Notes: generated from the letters alone by a model not told the origin. A DNA stretch of 64,000 nucleotides from Salinisphaera orenii subsp. halophila YIM 95161 (GCF_003732545.1 NZ_AYKF01000066.1:62001-126000), one strand, 5' to 3'. Counted from the stretch's first letter, positions 8,672-19,474 are shown. Made by a program: numbers and translations.

Positions 8672-9268
8672 TCAGACCGGCCGCCGACCGGAAAACGCCT
8701 GACTGAGGGTGCCGGCGTCGACATATTCCAGCTCGCCGCCCACCGGCACGCCGTGGGCGATCCGCGATATGCGGGCGCCGTTCTGGCGCGCCAGGTCGCC
8801 GACGTATTGGGCGGTGGCCTCGCCTTCGACCGTCGCGCCCATGGCGAGAATCAGTTCCTCGACCGCGCCCGCCGCCAGGCGCTCGCGCAGAATGCCGAGG
8901 CCGAGCTCCTCCGGGCCCACGCCGTCCAGCGGCGACAGTTTGCCCATGAGCACGAAATAACGACCGCGATAGTCGGTGTTCTGCTCGATGGCCATCACAT
9001 CGGCCGGGCTCTCCACGACACAGACGAGCGCGGGATCGCGGCGTTCGTTGGCGCAGATCTCGCAGCGTTCGCCCTCGGTGAACATGCGGCATTCGCTGCA
9101 ATGGCGCACGGTGGCGATGGCGTGTTCCAGCGTGGTCGCCAGATGCCGCCCGCCCTGGCGCTCCCGCTGCAGCAGATGAAACGCCATGCGCTGGGCGCTC
9201 TTGGCGCCCACGCCGGGCAGGACCCGCAGGGCGTCGATGAGCTGGGTCAGGGCCGGTGAAAACGCCAC
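8672..9268 (-). CDS. recR: Recombination mediator RecR
   Basis: The 198-residue RecR acts with RecO and RecF to load RecA on gapped DNA. Visible parts in order are a helix-hairpin-helix ([20 protein letters not shown]), a four-cysteine zinc finger (CSECRMF...CEICANE) and the Toprim domain ([14 protein letters not shown]...[17 protein letters not shown]). The length matches E. coli RecR (201). It is the last gene of the dnaX-ybaB-recR unit, 67 bp after ybaB. Confidence 0.97.
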   Translation of the reverse strand: MAFSPALTQLIDALRVLPGVGAKSAQRMAFHLLQRERQGGRHLATTLEHAIATVRHCSECRMFTEGERCEICANERRDPALVCVVESPADVMAIEQNTDYRGRYFVLMGKLSPLDGVGPEELGLGILRERLAAGAVEELILAMGATVEGEATAQYVGDLARQNGARISRIAHGVPVGGELEYVDAGTLSQAFSGRRPV

Positions 9269-9335
9269 GGTCAGCCCGACGCCATCCGCCGCGCGGCGCC
9301 TGTGTCCAGATACCGAAGGGTGCGTGCCATCGCGC

Positions 9336-9655
9336 TCAGAACGGCAGGTTCATGCCCGGCGGCAGGTCCATGCCGCCCGTGAGCTCCGACATCTTCTCCT
9401 TGCTGGCGGCATCCACGCGCTGGACGGCGTCGTTGATCGCCGCCGCCATCAGATCCTCCGCGAATTCGCGATCCTCCTCGAAGACGCTCGGATCGATGAT
9501 CACGTTCTTGACCTCGTGCTTGCCGGTCATGACGACCTTGACCAGGCCGGCGCCGGACTCGCCCGTGATCTCCATCTTGGCGAGCTCTTCCTGCGCCTCC
9601 TGCATCTTGCCCTGCATCGCCTGGGCCTGCTGCATGATCTTGCCTATGGAACCTT

Positions 9656-9659
<4 letters not shown>
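9336..9659 (-). CDS. ybaB: Nucleoid-associated protein YbaB/EbfC
   Basis: This 107-residue DNA-binding protein has the family features [20 protein letters not shown] at the N-terminus and [10 protein letters not shown] in the middle. EbfC/YbaB dimers bind DNA as tweezers and affect nucleoid structure and expression. Its ATG overlaps the dnaX stop by 4 bp (ATGA), so it is translationally coupled to dnaX, and recR follows. Confidence 0.95.
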
Positions 9660-11755
<2,096 letters not shown>

Positions 11756-11955
11756 GCGGCTGGGCCAGAGCGTGCCGTGTCGGCCGCGAGGATATGCACC
11801 ATGATCTGCCTGATGGCCGGGCGGTCGATTGATCCGCGAACACACACTATCGCGGCCCGCCGGTGGAGTTTCAAGCCGCCCGATCGCCCCATCCCGATTC
11901 GCGCGATGGCCCGGCCTGCGCGTGCCACGAGGCCGCGCCGCGCAAGAACAAGGGT

Positions 11956-12064
11956 GGCGGCCCGCACCAGCGACACCCCGGCGCCCGAGTCCGCCGCTAC
12001 CGCTGCTCCCTTCCGGGCCTGACGGGATTTGCGGCATGTCGTCGCGGGGGCACCGACACGGGCC
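11956..12064 (-). ncRNA. ffs: 4.5S RNA (bacterial SRP RNA)
   Basis: The minus strand carries the conserved SRP domain IV hairpin: GTCAGGCCCGGAAGGGAGCAGC corresponds to the Ffh-binding GGTCAGGTCCGGAAGGAAGCAGCC of E. coli. The outer ends pair (GGCCCG at the 5' end with CGGGCC at the 3' end), giving a rod of about 108 nt, close to the E. coli 114. Ends are estimated from this pairing. It lies upstream of dnaX, as in many gammaproteobacteria. Confidence 0.92.
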
Positions 12065-12108
12065 ACCATTGATTGGTCGGCGCGCGGCCAGGGCCGCCGC
12101 GCCATGTC

Positions 12109-12199
<91 letters not shown>

Positions 12200-12743
12200 G
12201 TAGAGCGCGGCATTGTAACGCATGTGATCGGCCTCCGGGGATGCGGGAAACAATCCGCCCCGCGACCGAAGCTGGCGAACCCCGAAATCGCCGCGCCCGG
12301 ATGACAAGCGGCATCCCATAAGCGCCTTCACCTGGGGCCCGGTGTCCGATGCGGCAAGTAATCGTCTCGCGCGCTCGATGGCCTCGGCGCCCAACGCCAG
12401 GCCCGACACTCGCGATCGGGCGGCCAGCCCACACACGGCATACTTATAGAGACAGCGGCATCGGCGGACGGCAGTCCACGCCCCGCCCCAAGATTTGGAC
12501 GACGGTTGACCATGCCGGCGGCATCAAGCGCGTCGATTCAACACGTTAGCCAAGCCGCCAACGGCGGTCATGGCAGGCGGCGTCGCAACGCGGGACGTTA
12601 GCGCCGCGCGTGTAGCCACCCAACCCGTGGACTGCCCGAGATCAAATCGCGCCATCCATCAACCGCCGCATTGCGACGGCACCCACTGAACCGCGTTCAG
12701 ATCATGCGTCCACGAAACGCACAGCAGCGAGCGACCGGCGCTC
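12200..12743. other. Intergenic stretch without recognised gene
   Basis: Apart from the -10-like TACAAT for the tRNA near 12212-12217, I see no supported feature. Open frames are under 100 codons and lack motifs or ribosome sites. No inverted-repeat termini or CTAG flanks like those of the two mobile elements were found. Confidence 0.6.
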
Positions 12744-13025
12744 TCAGCGTCGAGCCATCGCCGGGGGCGCAGTGAGACAACGTGCTGCGGGATCGTCAGC
12801 ATCCGCGCCCCGCGGCGTCTCGGCATAGGTGCCGACCGGCCCATCGCCGACCTCTGGTATCGTCATTGCCGAGTCCGGCTCGGGCACTTCGAGTCCGGGC
12901 GGACTTTTCAGCGGCGGGAAGCTCTGCGCATCCATATACGCCTGGTGATCCAGGCAGTCGGGCGTTGTACTGCAGCCCGAGACGATGGCTGCGGCCACCG
13001 CGATACCCAATAGTCGTATTCGCAT
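12744..13025 (-). CDS. Small lipoprotein at the end of the yjb operon
   Basis: The 93-residue precursor has a clear lipoprotein signal (RIRLLGIAVAAAIVSGC, lipobox VSGC with Cys at 18). The mature part includes PPLKSPPGLEVPEPDSAMTIPEV, a Pro-rich stretch that resembles the N-terminal region of BamC-type lipoproteins but is too short for that family. It starts 77 bp after yjbH on the same strand, so it likely belongs to the exopolysaccharide operon. Function unknown. Confidence 0.7.
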   Translation of the reverse strand: MRIRLLGIAVAAAIVSGCSTTPDCLDHQAYMDAQSFPPLKSPPGLEVPEPDSAMTIPEVGDGPVGTYAETPRGADADDPAARCLTAPPAMARR

Positions 13026-13102
13026 CCGTCACCCGTATCGTCGGAGTTGGCTCACGCGAGGCGGACGGCGCCTCACGTACCGCGCTAGCGCCTGCGTTGG
13101 AA

Positions 13103-15250
13103 TCAGCGCCGACCGTTCGTGAAGTTGTCCCAGTAGCGCTCCGGCTCGCGGTCGCTGGTCAGATCGTAGAGCTGGTAGCGCCGATCGAGCATCTGCCCAC
13201 CGTCACGCGTGAGCGGCCGCCACAATATACCAGTGCGGTCACGCGTGGAGGTCGTGTAGAACACATCCAGCGGCATCGATAGATAGATGCCCTTGTCGAA
13301 ACTGCCCTCGCCGAAGGAGTCGCCCGCGTCGGTAAGCGTCGCGAACGCACCGATGCGCACCCCCGAGTCGAACGTGCGTGACAGATCCAGCGTCGCGCCC
13401 ACATCCTTGGCCAGATAGCGTCCGACGCTGAACTTCGCGAGCACGTCCTTGATGCCGGTATCCACGTAGGCCGTGGCGTGGCCGGTCCAGGTCGAGTAAT
13501 CGCGCAGGCCGAACTGGGTATCGAATTCGCGTTTCTTGACCCAGTTGGCATTGAAGCCCAGCGCCAGCGGGCTGTTGAAGGGTCGATACAACACCTCACC
13601 GCCGGCGCCCGCGAACATGCGCTCGAGATAGCCCGCATAGCCCATGGCGAACCAGTTGCGGCCCAGCCGGGCCGTGCGCGTGTACTGCAGATTGTAGATG
13701 CCGAGCTCGGTCTGCTCGATGTAATCCACCGTATTGGTGCGAACACGCGGCAACTCCGAGGGCCCGACGTAGTCGAAGTTGTCGAGATTATCGAACAGGC
13801 CGTAACCCAGCGTGCCGGACAGCCATCCGTTCTCATCGGTCTTGAACTCGGTGTCCAGGCGCGCGTAGACCTCGTACAGGAAGCCGTCCGGTCCGCCGTA
13901 GTTGTAGTTGAGCGCCGGCGACAGGTTCCACGAGAATCGATTGTTCAACGCGGAGTGGAGCACTTCGGCGTCGGCGCCATCGGCCGGCTTGTCCTGACCC
14001 GTCACCGCGATATCGTCGCGATAGTCGTCCTCGATAAAGGGATCGTCGAGCTCGAGGAACCTCGGGTTCTCGGGCAAGGGCGCACGCGGCAGACTGTCCT
14101 GCCGGAGATAGAAACCACGATTCTTCCAGCGGTAACGGAACGTCGTTATATCCGCACCCGCGACGTTATGGAGAATCCGATTGCCTCTGAGCTCGGCTTC
14201 CGGCAGATCGCTGTAACGCTCGGATGTGCCCTCGACGATCAGCGCGTCATCCTCGCGCTTGATCGAATTCACGCTGATACCCGCGTTGCGCGCGAGCGTA
14301 CCGGCCACACCGTTCCAGCTGATCTCACGGTCGCGGGTGGCATCCTCGAAGGAGCGGACCGGTACCGGCGGCTGATCGGATTTCGGCTGCGTGATATCCG
14401 CCAGGTTCACGCTCAGCGTGGCCCCGACCATTGCGGTATTGCCGCGCTGCCAGGCGGCGGACAGTGTGAAATAGTCGTTGACCCGATACCGCGCGCCGAT
14501 GTTGACCGGCAGATCCTGCTCCTGGTCGTTGCCCAGCGGCTCGCTCTCGTAGTCGTTGCCGTCGTACTCGAGCTGCAGCGTCAGCGGTTTGAACGGCGTG
14601 CGGTACTGAATGCCACCGAACAGGGCGGGACGACCGGTGAACAGGCCCTTGAAGTCGAATTCGCCGCCCTGATCGCCGCCGCCTTCTTCCCGGCGCTCGT
14701 CGAAACGCTCGCCCAGTGCACTCAGCGGGTTCGATATGTTCTCGCTGGAGCCCAGATAGCCCCAGGCGATACCGAGACTGAAGTCGAAATCGAACCAGCG
14801 CTTGTTGGCGACCACGTACTCGCTGCTGAAAAGCCCCGTGCCACCCACGTCGCGAAAGCCCAGCGATACCTTCGGCAGAACACGGGTCTCGTCCAGCAGT
14901 GCGAATTTCATGTCGATACCCTTGTCCAGGTAATCGAGCTCGCCTTCGGACGCAATAAACGGCTGGCCATCGATCTTGGTGTACCGAAGCCCCAGCTCGA
15001 ACCAGTCCAGCGGCTGCAGACTGAACGCGTAATGCCGGTAGGGATCGGTCTGATCGTAGGTGAAGGAGAACTCACCGACGTCCACCATTCGCGCCGTGGG
15101 CGTCTGCAACAGTCCCACGCCGCCGTAGTCCGACTGGAAGCGCGGGAGGCTGTAGTTGTCCTCGGCCCGAATCCGAGGGGCGTTGAACTGGAGGGCGACA
15201 CCAGCCCCGACAGCGAGCAGTATCACGCCACGTGCATGCATACGAGTCAT
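13103..15250 (-). CDS. yjbH: YjbH/GfcD-like outer-membrane beta-barrel for exopolysaccharide
   Basis: The 715-residue protein has an N-terminal signal (HARGVILLAVGAGVALQ) and the YjbH-family opening PRFQSDYGGVGLLQTPTAR. It continues with alternating aromatic beta strands typical of a large outer-membrane barrel and ends ERYWDNFTNGRR. E. coli YjbH and GfcD have similar length and act in exopolysaccharide secretion. The start MTRMHARG at 15250 lies 4 bp after the yjbG stop. The longer upstream frame is an Arg/Ser-rich shadow inside yjbG. Operon position after yjbE, yjbF and yjbG supports the call. Confidence 0.88.
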   Translation of the reverse strand: MTRMHARGVILLAVGAGVALQFNAPRIRAEDNYSLPRFQSDYGGVGLLQTPTARMVDVGEFSFTYDQTDPYRHYAFSLQPLDWFELGLRYTKIDGQPFIASEGELDYLDKGIDMKFALLDETRVLPKVSLGFRDVGGTGLFSSEYVVANKRWFDFDFSLGIAWGYLGSSENISNPLSALGERFDERREEGGGDQGGEFDFKGLFTGRPALFGGIQYRTPFKPLTLQLEYDGNDYESEPLGNDQEQDLPVNIGARYRVNDYFTLSAAWQRGNTAMVGATLSVNLADITQPKSDQPPVPVRSFEDATRDREISWNGVAGTLARNAGISVNSIKREDDALIVEGTSERYSDLPEAELRGNRILHNVAGADITTFRYRWKNRGFYLRQDSLPRAPLPENPRFLELDDPFIEDDYRDDIAVTGQDKPADGADAEVLHSALNNRFSWNLSPALNYNYGGPDGFLYEVYARLDTEFKTDENGWLSGTLGYGLFDNLDNFDYVGPSELPRVRTNTVDYIEQTELGIYNLQYTRTARLGRNWFAMGYAGYLERMFAGAGGEVLYRPFNSPLALGFNANWVKKREFDTQFGLRDYSTWTGHATAYVDTGIKDVLAKFSVGRYLAKDVGATLDLSRTFDSGVRIGAFATLTDAGDSFGEGSFDKGIYLSMPLDVFYTTSTRDRTGILWRPLTRDGGQMLDRRYQLYDLTSDREPERYWDNFTNGRR

Positions 15251-15254
15251 GTTC

Positions 15255-16055
15255 CTAGTTCGCCCCGGCCGCGGGCTCGGCGACGATCTCGCGGCAGTCG
15301 TCGCCGGGCTTCGAATGGGCGAGGAAATTGGCGATGGCCGACCGCAACCACGGGACGACCTGGCCGTCGAGCGGCAGTTCCGCCACGATGCGTGCGCCCG
15401 GCGGAAGCTCCGCATCCGAGAAGTTCCACGCCTGAACACCGTACTCGGTCACCTCGCCGTAAAGGCCGACGACGCTGACCCGGGCGGCGCCCCCGGTATC
15501 GACGGCCTGCTCGCCGTGTCTCAGATCCGACAGGGCGAGCCCGCCCTGCCACGGGATCCGCCGAATGCCGGCGCGGTCCCATATCTCGATCCAATCCGGC
15601 ACTTCACAGGCGCCGAGCGCCTCGACGTGTCCGACCTCGGGACGACTCGCGGGATGCGCCATGAGCCAAGCGGGCGAGAAATCACCGGGCACTCTGACCT
15701 CGGTGGTCTGGGCGACACGTTCGTGCCAGGCGGCCACGGTCTCGTGCAGTGCCGTGTAGTTGGCGTCGTCGAGCCGCCAGCGAAGCGCCTCGAGCTCATC
15801 GAGCAATTCGCCGCGATCCGCGGTGCTCACGATGTCCCCCGGATGCGCGCGGATGTATGCGTAAGGCCAGGCCACACGCGACAGCCCGGGAAAGTCCAGC
15901 CACCAGCCGATCAGCGAATCGGGCGCGCCCTGAGATTCGGCCGCCCGCGCGGACGATGCGCCCGCGGACGCCGCGAGCAACGCCGCCAGAACGAGACAGC
16001 CCCGAGCCACTCGCATCGGCCCGGCAGACCGGCGGGCGCCACCGATTGCGATCAT
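15255..16055 (-). CDS. yjbG: YjbG/GfcC-like capsule biosynthesis protein
   Basis: This periplasmic protein of about 266 residues has an N-terminal signal (RGCLVLAALLAASAGASSARA). The family-like core is GWWLDFPGLSRVAWPYAYIR at the start and NFSDAELPPGARIVAELP further on. YjbG/GfcC proteins belong to group 4 capsule or Yjb polysaccharide systems and work with the YjbF lipoprotein and YjbH barrel. Start choice is uncertain: 16055 (MIAIGG) leaves a 32-bp gap after yjbF, while 16016 (MRVARG) gives a tidier signal peptide. No strong ribosome site precedes either. Confidence 0.82.
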   Translation of the reverse strand: MIAIGGARRSAGPMRVARGCLVLAALLAASAGASSARAAESQGAPDSLIGWWLDFPGLSRVAWPYAYIRAHPGDIVSTADRGELLDELEALRWRLDDANYTALHETVAAWHERVAQTTEVRVPGDFSPAWLMAHPASRPEVGHVEALGACEVPDWIEIWDRAGIRRIPWQGGLALSDLRHGEQAVDTGGAARVSVVGLYGEVTEYGVQAWNFSDAELPPGARIVAELPLDGQVVPWLRSAIANFLAHSKPGDDCREIVAEPAAGAN

Positions 16056-16087
16056 TCTTGATTCATCCGTGTCATCCAAAGGCGTGG

Positions 16088-16798
16088 CTACCACCAGCGG
16101 CGCGCCACGTCCCACTCGACCTCCGGCCCGTCCGGCCAGGCGGTCGTCCGTGCCTTCCATATCCTGCGCTTAGCGGGCGAGCGCCAGTAGGTCGAGTAGG
16201 TGGTCGCGCCGTCGGCCCACGACAGGCGTTCGTCGCATCGTTGCAGACCGAGTGTACGCAGCGTCAATTCCTGTGACTCGATCTCGGCATGGCAGACCAT
16301 CGTCGCATCGGCCGCGGCGCTTTGCGTTGAGCCGTCCTCCAGTGTCCACGCACGCGTCACGCGGTAATCGCGCGTCACGCCGGCCTCGGCTTCCCATGGC
16401 ATGGTATCCGCGGCCGAAGATGGCAGGGTCAACTCCGTCATCTCCAGCGCGTTCGGCATGCCGTTGGTCGAGACGAAATACCCATCACGCAGAACCACGG
16501 TCTCGCGCTGGCCCGATTGCCAGAACGTCACCCCGTCGGACTGTTCGGCGAGCACGATCAGACCGCCCCGCCCGGCAATCGAAAACCGGAGCGACGCGTA
16601 GGGAATACGCTCAGCCTCCGCGGAGACGTCGCCCGTGCCCGGTATCAAAGCGCCGACCGTGTCGATCAACGGGTTATTGTTGTATGCGAACTCGCACCCC
16701 GTGAGGAGCAGCAGCATACAGGCGAGGGATACAGGACAAAGAAAAGCCGCCCCGAGGCGGCTTTTCTTCGACCCGGGTGAAACGCCGGGACTCTTCAT
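16088..16798 (-). CDS. yjbF: YjbF/GfcB-like lipoprotein
   Basis: The 236-residue lipoprotein has a signal ending in LLTGC (Cys35). Its core includes IPYASLRFSIAGRGGLIVLAEQ and VVLRDGYFVSTNGM, matching YjbF/GfcB of exopolysaccharide operons. It starts 15 bp after the yjbE stop without an evident Shine-Dalgarno. A strong hairpin with terminator character lies within codons for residues 12-19. The only later in-frame ATG (16717) would leave just seven residues before the lipid-bearing Cys, so the upstream start is preferred. The downstream gene is yjbG. Confidence 0.88.
   Translation of the reverse strand: MKSPGVSPGSKKSRLGAAFLCPVSLACMLLLLTGCEFAYNNNPLIDTVGALIPGTGDVSAEAERIPYASLRFSIAGRGGLIVLAEQSDGVTFWQSGQRETVVLRDGYFVSTNGMPNALEMTELTLPSSAADTMPWEAEAGVTRDYRVTRAWTLEDGSTQSAAADATMVCHAEIESQELTLRTLGLQRCDERLSWADGATTYSTYWRSPAKRRIWKARTTAWPDGPEVEWDVARRWW
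16742..16765 (-). terminator. Terminator-like hairpin inside the start of yjbF
   Basis: A 10-bp perfect stem AAAAGCCGCC/GGCGGCTTTT with a 4-nt loop is followed on the minus strand by CTTTG. It lies about 50 nt after the yjbE stop but inside the yjbF signal-peptide codons. It may end most transcripts after yjbE, with read-through depending on yjbF translation. Confidence 0.65.
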
Positions 16799-16813
16799 GT
16801 AACCAGCGCGCCG

Positions 16814-17194
16814 TTAGGTGCCGGTGGCAGTGCCCGTACCGGTACCAGTACCCGTGCCCGTGCCGGTACCCGTTCCAGTACCGGTGCCGGTGCCAGTACC
16901 CGTGCCACCATCGCCGTTACCGTCGTCTCCAGTGCCGGTACCCGTACCGGTGCCGGTTCCGCCGCCCAGATTGACGTCGGCGCCGCCACCGCCGGCGGCG
17001 GCGAGCGCGCCGCCGATAACGGCCGCGGCACCGGCCGCAGCGAGCGCGGTATGCGTGTTCACGGCGGCGCTGTCAGCGCCAGCCGCCGGCGCAGCGCCCG
17101 CCGCATCGTCGTTATCGTTGCTGCTGTTCTGCGCGAACGCCATCGGCGTAAGCACATACAGCGCGATGCTGGTGGCTGCGAGGAATTTTTTCAT
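16814..17194 (-). CDS. yjbE: YjbE-like small secreted protein with Gly-Thr repeat tail
   Basis: The 126-residue precursor starts MKKFLAATSIALYVLTPMAFAQ, a classical signal peptide, behind a good ribosome site (AGGGAG). The mature part is Ala-rich (HTALAAAGAAAVIGGALAAAGGGG), then Gly/Asp, and ends in about 20 Gly-Thr dipeptides. E. coli YjbE and GfcA share this layout: short, Ala/Gly-rich, Thr/Ser-rich tail, first gene of the operon. Its molecular role is not settled. It leads the yjbE-F-G-H unit here, which supports the assignment despite low complexity. Confidence 0.82.
   Translation of the reverse strand: MKKFLAATSIALYVLTPMAFAQNSSNDNDDAAGAAPAAGADSAAVNTHTALAAAGAAAVIGGALAAAGGGGADVNLGGGTGTGTGTGTGDDGNGDGGTGTGTGTGTGTGTGTGTGTGTGTGTATGT
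16817..16967. repeat. Tandem 6-bp repeats coding Gly-Thr in yjbE
   Basis: Imperfect hexamers of the GGTACC/GGCACC type run through the 3' half of yjbE, interrupted by a short Asp/Asn-coding segment. The unit is a multiple of three, so gain or loss changes tail length only. Confidence 0.85.
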
Positions 17195-17237
17195 AGCTGT
17201 CTCCCTGAATGGGCGCATGCGTCAGATTAGACCTGAT

Positions 17238-17264
17238 CCTATAACGCGCCCGCACGACTTGCAA
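17238..17264 (-). promoter_or_regulatory. Possible yjbE promoter
   Basis: On the minus strand TTGCAA (17264-17259) and TATAGG (17243-17238) are separated by 15 bp, somewhat short of the optimum. It lies about 45 bp before the yjbE start, in the 96-bp gap after dapA. Confidence 0.3.
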
Positions 17265-17290
17265 GCACCAATGATGCTGAGTGATGCCGT

Positions 17291-18187
17291 CTAATCAATC
17301 AATTCCAGCGTTCTCAGCGCCTCCCGCACCGGCTCGTGGAAATGCTCGGCCAGTGGCGTCATCGGCAGGCGGATGCCGGGCCCGATATAGCCCATCTCAC
17401 CGAGCGCCCACTTGACCGCGATCGGATTGGGTTCGAGAAACAGTGCGTTGTGCAGCGGCAGCAGCTCGGCGTCGAGTGCCTCCGCCCGCTCGCGGTCGCC
17501 GGCGACCGCGGCCTCGCACATGTCGTGCATCAGGCGCGGCGCGACGTTCGCGGTGACCGAAATGTCGCCCTTGCCGCCGACGAGCATGGTCTCCATGGCC
17601 GTGCCGTCGTCGCCGGAAAAGATGCGGATGTTGTCGCCGACCTCCTCGATCAGCGCATGGATCCGTTCGATGGAGCCCTTGGCCTCCTTGAGCGCGACGA
17701 TGTTGTCGATCTCGGCCAGGCGCCCGACCGTCTCGGGCAGCATGTCCACGCCCGTGCGGCTCGGCACGTTGTAGAGCACCTGCGGAATGTCCACGGCCAT
17801 GGCGATGGCATGGAAGTGCCGGTACAGGCCTTCCTGCGTGGGCTTGTTGTAATACGGACAGACGAGCAGACAGGCATCGGCACCCACGCGCTTGGCGTGG
17901 CGCGTCAGACGGATGGCTTCGTCGGTGGCGTTGCCGCCCGTGCCGGCGATCACCGGAACACGCTTGTCCACGATCTCGACCGCGCGCTCGATGACCTCAT
18001 CATGCTCGCGAAAGCCGAGCGTCGAGGATTCGCCGGTGGTGCCGACCGCGACGATGCCGTCGGTGCCCTCGCTGATGTGCCAGTCGATGAGCCGTTCGAA
18101 ACTCTCCCAGTCGACACTGCCGTCGGCGTGCATGGGCGTGACGATGGCGACCATGCTGCCGCCCAGTTCCTGATTGCCTTGTACCAC
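17291..18187 (-). CDS. dapA: 4-hydroxy-tetrahydrodipicolinate synthase
   Basis: DapA condenses pyruvate with aspartate semialdehyde in the lysine/diaminopimelate pathway. The 298-residue TIM barrel shows GSMVAIVTPMHADGSVDWE, the GTTGESSTL pyruvate-binding loop, the catalytic YNVPSRTG tyrosine region and the Schiff-base lysine in IVALKEAKGS. The start is GTG at 18187 behind AGGAG. It is divergent from gcvR, an arrangement common in gammaproteobacteria. No lysine riboswitch was seen in the 119-bp gap. Confidence 0.97.
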   Translation of the reverse strand: MVQGNQELGGSMVAIVTPMHADGSVDWESFERLIDWHISEGTDGIVAVGTTGESSTLGFREHDEVIERAVEIVDKRVPVIAGTGGNATDEAIRLTRHAKRVGADACLLVCPYYNKPTQEGLYRHFHAIAMAVDIPQVLYNVPSRTGVDMLPETVGRLAEIDNIVALKEAKGSIERIHALIEEVGDNIRIFSGDDGTAMETMLVGGKGDISVTANVAPRLMHDMCEAAVAGDRERAEALDAELLPLHNALFLEPNPIAVKWALGEMGYIGPGIRLPMTPLAEHFHEPVREALRTLELID

Positions 18188-18306
18188 GTTGTCTCCTGTC
18201 GTACCCGTGCACGGGCCGCGGATTGTAACCGCGTGTGCGCGTGCCTTGTAGTGCTAACATAGCCGGCTTTTCCAGTCGCCGACGTTCTTCGAGCCGAGCT
18301 CTGCCC

Positions 18307-18846
18307 ATGCCGGAAATCAAGAAGTATCTTTCGATCGTGGCAGTAGGCGCGAGTCGCGACAAGCTCGCGCGCGATCTCGTCGACGCCGTCGTGCAGCGCG
18401 GCTGCGAGATTTCGGAATGCCGCATCACCCCGCTGGGGGATCAATTCTCGGCCGCGCTGCTGCTGTCGGGCAACTGGAGCGCCATGGGCAAGATGGAGAG
18501 CGCCCTGCCCGGTCTGGCCGAACAACTCGGTCTGGCGATCCAGTCCCGGCACAGCCGGCCTGCGGCACCGGAGACCGCGTACCGCCCCTATGCCGCCGAG
18601 GTCGTCGCGCCGCAGCAGACACGGCTGCTCGGCGAGCTGCTGGATTTCTTCGCCGAGCAGGAGACCCGCGTGGTCGAGATCAGCGCCCAGGCGTACGAAT
18701 CCGGGCTGACCGGCGCGCCGATGTGCACGCTGCATATCGCGCTGCAGGTGCCGCTGAACCATCATCCGCAGACGCTGCGCGATGCCTTCATGGATATGTG
18801 CGACGACCTGCATGCCGACGGCCTGCTCGACCCGGTCAAGACCTGA
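18307..18846 (+). CDS. gcvR: GcvR-like ACT-domain regulator
   Basis: The 179-residue protein has two ACT-type halves (KKYLSIVAVGASRDKLARDLVDAV at the start and TRLLGELLDFFAEQETRVVEISAQ in the second half). In E. coli GcvR restrains GcvA control of glycine cleavage. The dapA/gcvR/bcp arrangement matches other gammaproteobacteria. No GcvA or gcv operon is in the window, so the partner here is inferred. Confidence 0.85.
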   Translation: MPEIKKYLSIVAVGASRDKLARDLVDAVVQRGCEISECRITPLGDQFSAALLLSGNWSAMGKMESALPGLAEQLGLAIQSRHSRPAAPETAYRPYAAEVVAPQQTRLLGELLDFFAEQETRVVEISAQAYESGLTGAPMCTLHIALQVPLNHHPQTLRDAFMDMCDDLHADGLLDPVKT

Positions 18847-18895
18847 CGGCCCAATCGCGACAGCCACCATCGCGACATCCAGAGGAGACCCGCCG

Positions 18896-19366
18896 ATGAC
18901 CGCCGAAACCGGGGCGCAAGCGCCCGATTTCTCCGCTCCCGCGACGGGCGACAAGACACTGTCGCTGTCGGACTTCGCCGGCCGCACCCTGGTGCTGTAT
19001 TTCTATCCGCGCGACAACACGCCCGGCTGCACCCAGGAAGGCGAAGCGTTTCGCGATGCCTACGACGACTTTCGCGCCGCGGGTGCCGATATCGTGGGCG
19101 TCTCCCGCGACTCGCTGCGCAAGCACGAGAATTTCCGCCGCAAGTATGACTTCCCCTTCGATCTCGTCAGCGACCCGGACGAAAAGCTCTGCCGCGCCTA
19201 CGATGTCCTCAAGGAGAAGAACATGTACGGGCGCCGGCACATCGGCATCGAGCGCAGCACCTTCGTGATCGACGGTGACGGCGTCATTCGCCACGTCTGG
19301 CGCGGGGTCAAGGTCGCCGACCACGCGCAGGAAGTGCTCGACGCGGTGCGCGCCCTGGCCGCTTAG
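18896..19366 (+). CDS. bcp: Thioredoxin-dependent peroxiredoxin Bcp (PrxQ)
   Basis: The 156-residue thiol peroxidase has the peroxidatic motif YPRDNTPGCTQEGEAFRD with Cys in PGCT. The resolving Cys five residues later, found in E. coli Bcp, is absent here (GCTQEGEAF), so resolution would use another Cys such as the later KLCRAY or thioredoxin directly. The start at 18896 follows AGAGGAGA. It lies 49 bp after gcvR on the same strand. Confidence 0.95.
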   Translation: MTAETGAQAPDFSAPATGDKTLSLSDFAGRTLVLYFYPRDNTPGCTQEGEAFRDAYDDFRAAGADIVGVSRDSLRKHENFRRKYDFPFDLVSDPDEKLCRAYDVLKEKNMYGRRHIGIERSTFVIDGDGVIRHVWRGVKVADHAQEVLDAVRALAA

Positions 19367-19474
19367 CGGCGCAAATCGCTGCTCTGTCGCGACAAAGGCG
19401 GCATCGGCCGACGCCGTCTTCCGATAACACGGCCCGGCCGAGCCCGGGTTCCACTCGTCCGACCGGATCGCTCC

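Noticed and set aside
13478-15478. 666-codon plus-strand frame opposite yjbH
   Set aside because: Antisense shadow of yjbH; composition is biased and there is no ribosome site or domain.
16817-16967. Repeats in yjbE as a CRISPR or satellite array
   Set aside because: Units are 6 bp, lie within a coding frame and have no spacers.
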